Positions 56,871 through 64,000 of a stretch of DNA of 64,000 bases are shown piece after piece. Made by a program: the position numbers and the translations under genes. The notes beneath the pieces are model-generated. The model was given only the letters and a program-made list of their open reading frames with translations. It was not told where the DNA came from and ran no database searches. Source of the stretch: Ailurus styani (lineage: Eukaryota > Chordata > Mammalia > Carnivora > Ailuridae); NCBI GenBank assembly GCA_002007465.1, contig LNAC01000350.1, positions 114,014 through 178,013 on the forward strand. The letters run 5' to 3'. Every line of letters starts with the position of its first letter. Position 1 is the stretch's first letter.

Positions 56871-57518
56871 ATAATTTTTCCCATACCTGGGAATAGTTGA
56901 TAGTAGAAAAATACTTATGAACCTGTTCTCTAATGTAGAGTAATATAGTCTTTCCAATCTTTTCTCTTCAAATGAATTTCGTTATATCCTTCAAAATAAA
57001 TTTTAAAGTACTTCTTTGTTTTTCTTTTTCAAGGTTACTACTAAGTCTGAGTGTTTAAGGATTTAAAATTCAGTTCGACCCTGAAAGTAGACATAGGCAA
57101 ATTCTTCAATATCCCAAAGTAAATAAAGCAAGAAATTAAAAAGCAAAAGAATTAAGAACAAAGCTATTTTTTTTTTACTTTTTTTAAAAACAAAGCCAAC
57201 TTATGGTAGTTTAGCTATAAACACTCTTGCAAAATTTTTAATGTAAATCTTAGTGGATTTTTTAAAGGTCAAAAGTCCATTAAAACATATTTTTTGTTAC
57301 TTATTTCTTATGTATCTCATTTGTAGGTACTCAATAAACATTTATTGTATAAATGAATACATTCATGGTCAGATCCTAAAGAAGGTGGAAATACAGTGGG
57401 AAAAAAAAATGCAATTTTACTTCCCTCCTACAGGCCATGACCCTATGGAACTGATGAGTATAGTTTAAAAAACAAACAGCAACATCAAAACCTCATACTC
57501 TACAGGGCAGGAAGAATT

Positions 57519-57555
57519 TAAAACAAAACAAAACAAAAACAAACAAACAAAAAAC
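57519..57555 (+). repeat. (AAAAC)n simple repeat
   Basis: Run of aaaac/aaac units. Confidence 0.9.
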
Positions 57556-57559
57556 CTCT

Positions 57560-59080
57560 CAAAGGCAAGTAAACACTATTTAGAAGTTGTTGGCTTGAGA
57601 GTCAGTTGTAACTCTCAGAATGCTTAATCTTAAGTATTTCCTACTTATCTCACTTTCAGCACAAACATGCTATTTACGAAGCTGTTTTGCAAAGAGGTTT
57701 TCCACATCTTTCAATTATTTCTGGCTACTAGCTCATCTAGTAGTTATATCAGAGAAAAATAGTCCTATTGGCTTGTTTATCATGAGGCATCTGAAGCTTC
57801 CATTTTTAAGAAACTACTTCCTAAAGTACTTTCATCAAGGCAGAAACGTCACCATTTTTTACTTTACAAAAAAGTTTTAAGCTGTTGGGTATGCAACTCA
57901 GTTGTTAATTCAGTGTCTGATAAAGAATTTAGTCTTTCTTTTTTGGTAGACTATAAACTGTCTCCGAAATGCTTTTGGGAGTTTGCTTTGGGGTATTGCC
58001 TCTTCTCTCGCTACTGAGTTAATGTTCACTTGTTTTGTTTATATTTTCCAGTTTGTGGATTTATATGGGGGCATATACTCCTCATTGATTCCTTTTCCCT
58101 AGTTTTCAAGAAATAAAGGATATATTAAATTTTGATGTTTTCATAAATTTTGGTGCTGTAAAGAGAGAAAAGTCATGGACATTTGTGTTTTAAAGTAAAG
58201 CATAATAAAGCATAAAGCATAGTAATCTCTTATTTTTGTGAATGTGTCTTCACATGTACATCTGCCCTAAATAGAACCAAGAGGAAACTAAAAACTCCAC
58301 TTGAGCGCTTTTGAAAATGACGAAATCCAGGGGGTAAATATATTTTATTGATATTTGCCAGACAAAAATTTAGAATGAGTTATGCTTCAGCTCTGATAGT
58401 TGAAGCTTTCTAACTATATACTCCATTCCTCTAGACCTTTCTCATTATTTTAATTGTGGGGGAAATGCATTTAAGAAACTTTACAACAAATACCTCTATC
58501 TTCCGGTGTTTGCCTCTTTTTGACTTGAACTCTGGTTTTGAAAAATCTTTAATGGTCGAGTTAGGTGGAAAAGTTCTCTAGCATGAAAACTGAGTTCTAG
58601 AGCACACAATTAGGATAGACGACTTTCCTGGACTTACATGGCCCCGTTTTTTGTTTTTTTTTTTGGCTCAGGTTCTTTTCACTTTGCTCATCTAAGACTT
58701 ACCAATTGGCAACCTCTTAGTCTCTCTGATGGTCAGCAGTCATTGACTAAAGGCCTATGTATTAGTAATTAGTAATAGAAACTTTCCAGAATATTGGTGG
58801 TTTTAAAGTAAGCTGTTAATGTATAGTACATGCAATTTTAAACATGTTCAGTGCTGATCTTTTTAGGTTAGAGGTCTAGTATCCTTTTATTTTTTCCTCC
58901 TTGTAAATCTTTAAATGTAAGAAAATGCTTCATTACCAATCTAGCAGTTTACAAGTAAATATTGTATCTGATGCATTTAAAATGTTCACAAGAACTTGTT
59001 TATATCTTTTATGTTCAATAAAACTGTAATGGGTAAAGTGCCATTATATATCTTTCAGCCAATGTTACTGTTAGATGCAC
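57560..59080. other. Intergenic, AT-rich, nothing recognised
   Basis: Only short random-looking frames; no clear repeat. Confidence 0.4.
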
Positions 59081-59097
59081 CTAGGATATTATAGTTT

Positions 59098-59300
59098 TTT
59101 TTTTTTAAAGATTTTATTTATTTATTTGACAAAGAGATAGAGATCACAAGTAGGCAGAGAGGCAGGTAGAGAGACAAGGAGAGGAGGAAGCAGGCTCCCC
59201 GCCGAGCAGAGAGCCCGATGTGGGCCTTGATCCCAGGACGCTGAGATCATGACCTGAGCCGAAAGCAGAGGCTTTAACCCACTGAGCCACCCAGGCGCCC
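59098..59300 (-). mobile_element. Can-SINE, mustelid-type (minus)
   Basis: Complete copy: poly-T tail, 'agatcacaagtaggcagaga' body, 'ccactgagccacccaggcg' head. Exact 15-bp target duplication aggatattatagttt at 59083-59097 and 59301-59315, so it is probably recent. Confidence 0.96.
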
Positions 59301-59315
59301 AGGATATTATAGTTT

Positions 59316-62300
59316 AATCAGCATTTTGTCTTTAGAAAAGATTTCTGGGCATCTGGGGGAAAGGGGAAATAAAAAAAAAAACACCCTTAATACTCAAGTA
59401 TAACTTATTTTGGCTGCCTTGCTATTTATTGTATCTGTTGGTAAATGTGGCTGGTTTGTTTTATGCTTTGTTTTGTTTTCTTTTTAAGAGAACATTAAGC
59501 CCAAAGTCTCAGCAAAATTTAAATTTTAAGTAAAACATCTCTAATTTTAGGGTTTTTTTTCTCTTCTTGGAAAACAAGAAAATGTTTAAAATAATACTGT
59601 TTAGAAAACATCTTAAATTATCAAGGAGAAATGCTAAGTAGAGATTTATGAATGACAAAAATGATAGCAGGAATAACCAAAATTTCATTTAAACTACCCA
59701 AATGAAGAGTCGATAGTCTATTTGGAAAGTTTTCAAAACAACCACATTGTAGAAAATATGTTCTTATAGTGTTTTTAGAAGATTGGTTAGTAATATCTTG
59801 AATTTATTATCTATGAGTATATAAAAATAATTGATCAGGATTACATGGTAAAGAAGGTAGATTTTAATCCACTCTTGTTCCAAGTACATTCTCATTCTTT
59901 ATTTTTGATAAAGAACTTGGAAAGTGAGCCTTTATTCAAGGTGAAATAGCAAGGGGGTTCAGTTGTTTTCCTAATATCTTTATTCTCTGTTAAACTGTTA
60001 TTATAGTGAAGGGAAATACAGTATTAAGGCCTTGAGGATTAATCTGTTACTGAGCTAGCAAAGTAAAATATTTTCTGGAAAAAATGATACTAAAACAACC
60101 ATTTAAAAATAGTCATACATTTCTTTGGATATTTTGTGTATAGACTGTTGAAGTCATTATTAAAATGAAATTGCAAAAAATAAAAAATAGAAATAAAGAC
60201 TTATAAAAATCATAACAGTTTATTTCTCTCCTGATGAGCAACATATTAAACAGCATTGTTAAGGAAACAATGCTCTTAAATTTAGACTTTTCTTAAGTAA
60301 AAATAAAATATTACTTTATATTTAAAAAACTATTAGAATATGTAGTTTCATTCTTTATAATCAATATACTTAAATAATTATAATTAAGTTGTATAAGATT
60401 ACATAATATTTAATGTAAGTGGAATTATAAAGAAAATTAACATTTTTAGTCTTTTGTTAATTATATTTATATCTGGTTAATGGAATAATATAATACATAT
60501 TCATTAATGAAGATTATAGGTCATTATCAACATGTTGGCATTAAAATTTTGAGTCACAATTTAGGCATTACTTTTATATGAATTCCTCTGTGTGACCACA
60601 AATAAGTAATGAACCTGCTCCAAAATGTTCAAAGCCAGTGTCAAGGAAAAAAATCCCAAAAACCCAAAAGCCTTGACAAAGGCATTTTGAAATAATTGAT
60701 GTGTTCAATCAAACTACAAAGACACTGCAATGAAGAGCCTAGGTTATTTGGTTTTCTTTTTCATTTCATAAGGTATGGCAGCGCTAGATGTATTTTTACA
60801 TTTTATAATTTGAAATAATGAGTTATGTTTAGACAAAGTAACAGTGTATTCAGAGTTGGAAACTACTTTTTATTTTCTTAGCTGCATTCCATCTGTTTTG
60901 TCAAAGGCATGGCTCCAGCAGTTTCATGATATCCAAATCATTAGACACAAAGCTCTTGTATGTATGTGAATCAGGGTACATTTGTTTTATGTTTGACTGA
61001 CTTTGGAGGAAAGAACAGCAATGATCGTGAAGTGCTTAGATGATTCAAATATGCTTGAAGAGAAAAGCCATACATGGATCCTTAATTATAGTAATTGTTT
61101 TAAAAAAGTATAATTTTGAACCAGATTATTTGTTAACTCTTTGATTTGATTAATTATAACGGTAGATATGATGACTTCATGGCTTCATTTTTATGACTAC
61201 TAATATTTTCTCTCCTAATAGATGTAAACGTGTAGTGCTGTGTTAAGAAAACTTTTATTTATTTATTTTTTTCATGAAGCTGAATCAGAAAAAAATGTTT
61301 TGGGGTTAATTAAAAATTATTATTTTTCTAACTACAAATATATACATTCATGGTAAAATTAAAATATTAAACATACAAATTAAAAATCCACGCAGTATCT
61401 CACACATGCAGACTGGGTTGCATTTTAAATAATAAAAGGTGGTTTGTTTCTTTTGTTGTATCCTATAGAAAAAGTACAGTTTCTTAAAATGCGATTTGTT
61501 GACTTCATTGTTGAGAAAAATGGCTGTGCTTTCAGTCAGTAAAATGTTAATTTATGAGCATATCTGTGAGGGAAAAACATGGAAGTTTTCCAATCTTTTA
61601 TGAAGAAATTAGGGAGACCCATATCTTGAAATTAGATTACATGTGTGCCGACCTTTTACCATTCCCCTTCCTCCAATTTATTACTGATAGAGAATATCTG
61701 AATTAGCTTTAATTTGCATCTCATTTTTTTCCCACCAAGGAAAGAATATAAATCAATTTGGAATTGCTTTATTTCTCAATATAATCTGGATTATTTTGGC
61801 AAGGTTTTACCTAATGCATTCTAATTTGTATGCTGGGTTAAACTTATTTATTGGCCAGGTTGGTTCCTAATAAAATGAAATAAGTATATTTTACTTATGA
61901 AATGAATGATTCAAACTCCTTTGCCAAGTAGATTTTAAAATCTAATTTTTTACTCAAAATTTGCCAACCCCCAAACCATCAAAAATAAGAAATGTGAATA
62001 ATAACTTAATCTGATTAGCTCTCTAGAATTTACAAAATAATTTTGAAAATGTATAATACAATTTAGTAAATTATTCAGAAAGACTTTGTGAAGCTAGAAA
62101 AAAATCTGTTGAGAATTTTGATGAATCATGATAAATGCCTATATTGCCCTAATACCTATGTTTTTGATTAAAATAACTTTCTTTATAATCTTGAGTGAAT
62201 TAAATAGTATTTTTGTGAAATTTATTTCCTACTATTGATGTAATGAAAGGAAGAGCTTTGCCAAATTTGTTTAGATTTTTCTCCACTTAAAAAAATCATT

Positions 62301-63140
62301 ATATGGAAACTTGTTTGCTTATTTTACTTTCATAATTAAGGATGATGTGGAGAACCTGAAGTTGATGCTATATATACATTGCTTCTTACCTTATGGAAAT
62401 ACTTTTATCCTCCTTCCTAGCTTGTCCTACTGACCTCAGTGCCAAAACCCACAAATTGCTAATTTAATAGGTCATTTTGTATCAAAAGGCCAATTATGAA
62501 GCACCTAGAATTTTTCAATTAAGAGAATGTAATCTCTGGGTTCTGTTATGAACCAGATAGTATTAACTTTTTTTTCCCTATTGTGGATTTTTATTTTTTC
62601 CCTCAGAAATTGGTTTTATTTGATAATTTAAGTCTAAAGTCTCCCAAGGAAAAAAAAAAAAAGAAAAAAAGAAAAGGTAAAGGAATATCTGTAAAAGAAA
62701 TCCCTATAGGAGTGTTCAGATTTGGTAGTACCTCTGCATTTACAGGGTTTCCTATGTGGAAAAACAAACATGCGAATTATTGTTTATTTTATTGTCATCC
62801 CTGGTCTTTAAAGTGACAAAAGATAGGTAGTACACTTAACCTACTTTCAGAAAAGCCTTATTAAACACTGCTAATTTAGAGTTGATAATCATGTAAATGG
62901 AAGTTAGCCTTTCTTAAAGAATATGCATGAGTAATTTGCATAATATTATTTTAGCAATATTTAAAATATTTCAGAGACTTTTAATGTAATTATTTATATA
63001 TAAACTATGACACGTTAAATAAAATTATCTCGTGCATTACTTAAACAATAAATTTTGTAACAGGATGAAATTAATTTGCAATAAATGTGATAAAGAATTG
63101 ATAGCTTTGTTCTTAAAGAGCTCAAACAACTCAGTAAGAT
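59316..63140. other. Long AT-rich, repeat-poor intergenic stretch
   Basis: Nearly 4 kb with no transposon I can recognise. The part at about 60590-61030 has mixed composition and motif pairs that make it the best enhancer candidate here. Confidence 0.4.
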
Positions 63141-63149
63141 AAATATGAA

Positions 63150-63790
63150 ATCTCATAAATAAATGGGCAAAAAACATGATTGTTTTATAAAAGGGGAATT
63201 ACAAATGGTGAAGAAACATGAAAAGATTTCTCAACCACAATAGTTTCTGAATGAATACAAATAACAGAGTAATGTGATTATTCATTACTCACTCAAATCA
63301 GATTAGCAAATTGTAAAAGATACCCTGCTGATGAGGGTGAAGGTGAGGGTCATCTATACCCTTGCTGAGAGTAAAAACTGGGTCAGCTTTAATAATATGT
63401 AGCAAAAAGGCTTTGTGAAATGTTTATAAGGCAGCATTTCTTTTTAAACAATCTATGCAAGGAAATAATAAAATTTTCACTAAGGTTTATACTCAGAGGT
63501 GTTTGGCATGACCTTTTTTATAACAAGGAAAAATTGTAAATAATCTACATCCTCAGTGATGTGGTTAGGTAAATCACATTTCACTCAAATAATGGAGCAT
63601 AATGCAGTCATTAATAATAAGTGTAAGTAGTTTTAATACTATATGAAAATGCTTTTGATACATCAGATGAGAAGAGCTGGATGCAAAAGTATATATACAA
63701 AATAATTTCAAGTATGTTAAAATGAAAGAAAAAAGACTGGAAGGAAATATGGCAGAATGTGGTTGCACAAGGAGGAAAGTTATGGGTATT
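63150..63790 (+). mobile_element. Old L1ME-type 3' fragment
   Basis: 'aaatgggcaaaaaacatga', 'atgatgtggttaggtaaatc'-like and 'aaaaaagactggaaggaaat' with 'ggaaagttatgggta' follow the end of L1ME ORF2 and its 3' UTR. Confidence 0.55.
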
Positions 63791-63859
63791 TTTTTCCTAC
63801 TGCTTTTTTACTTACTATTACTGACCAAAGAACATTATCTTATTTTTAATTAGGGAAGA

Positions 63860-64000
63860 GAAACCTCAGAAAAGAAATCATACCCTTTGCCTCAGCTGTC
63901 TGTCTAGAAATGTATCCTGAGGAAATATTCCTAAACATTTATGCCGATTTGTGTAAAAGGAGTGCAACTTTTTTTGTTGTTTTTAAGAACATGCTATTTG
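63860..64000 (+). mobile_element. Possible further L1M fragment, cut by window end
   Basis: 'tgtctagaaatgtatcctgagg' and 'atttatgccgatttgtgtaa' recall an L1ME segment. Weak. Confidence 0.35.

Overview
The window is mammalian genomic DNA, almost certainly from a carnivore and probably a mustelid (ferret, mink, otter or badger type). This rests on at least nine tRNA-derived Can-SINE copies. Several carry the 'attacaagcaggcagagagg' body and 'cccactgagccacccaggcgcccc' head that I associate with mustelids. A carnivore-type L1 3' end at 18.4-18.8 kb agrees. There are no bacterial features, CRISPR arrays or operons.

The only protein-coding gene I can support is LHX8 (LIM-homeobox 8, also called L3 or LHX7), on the minus strand. 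All nine coding exons can be placed to the base: 39351-39431, 37169-37255, 36613-36774, 32718-32839, 30491-30711, 29896-29999, 25248-25343, 19133-19316 and 14878-14954. Each junction has GT..AG introns and a continuous reading frame. The joined CDS is 1134 bp, giving 377 residues with two LIM zinc-binding domains, a homeodomain and a conserved C-terminal tail. The first exon encodes an N-terminus starting MYWK, as in the paralogue LHX6. An internal start in exon 2 would give a 346-residue form.

Layout: 1-14.3 kb is intergenic DNA downstream of LHX8, with an MLT2-type ERVL LTR, Can-SINEs, MIR, L2, MER5 and L1 fragments and simple repeats. 14.3-39.5 kb is LHX8 from its 3' UTR to its first coding exon. 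Introns 7 and 8 are rich in transposon fossils (an old L1M, a young L1 3' end, an L3/CR1 relic, four Can-SINEs), while introns 1-6 are nearly repeat free. 36.5-49.3 kb is a run of separate CpG-rich islands around and upstream of the first exons, as is usual for a developmental transcription-factor locus. 49.3-64 kb is AT-rich intergenic DNA with few repeats and possible conserved regulatory elements.

LHX8 is known as a transcription factor for basal-forebrain cholinergic neurons, tooth and palate mesenchyme, and oocytes. I found no new protein system. The points most worth checking are regulatory or structural: a pentanucleotide microsatellite serving as the polypyrimidine tract of the homeobox exon 7 acceptor; a young SINE 64 bp upstream of the exon 8 acceptor with a collapsed base; an intron-1 AT-rich block with an inverted T-box-like pair; an unexplained 44-bp near-identical duplication at 45.3/46.7 kb; and a 90-N gap in the exon 1-2 island bounded by a short direct repeat.
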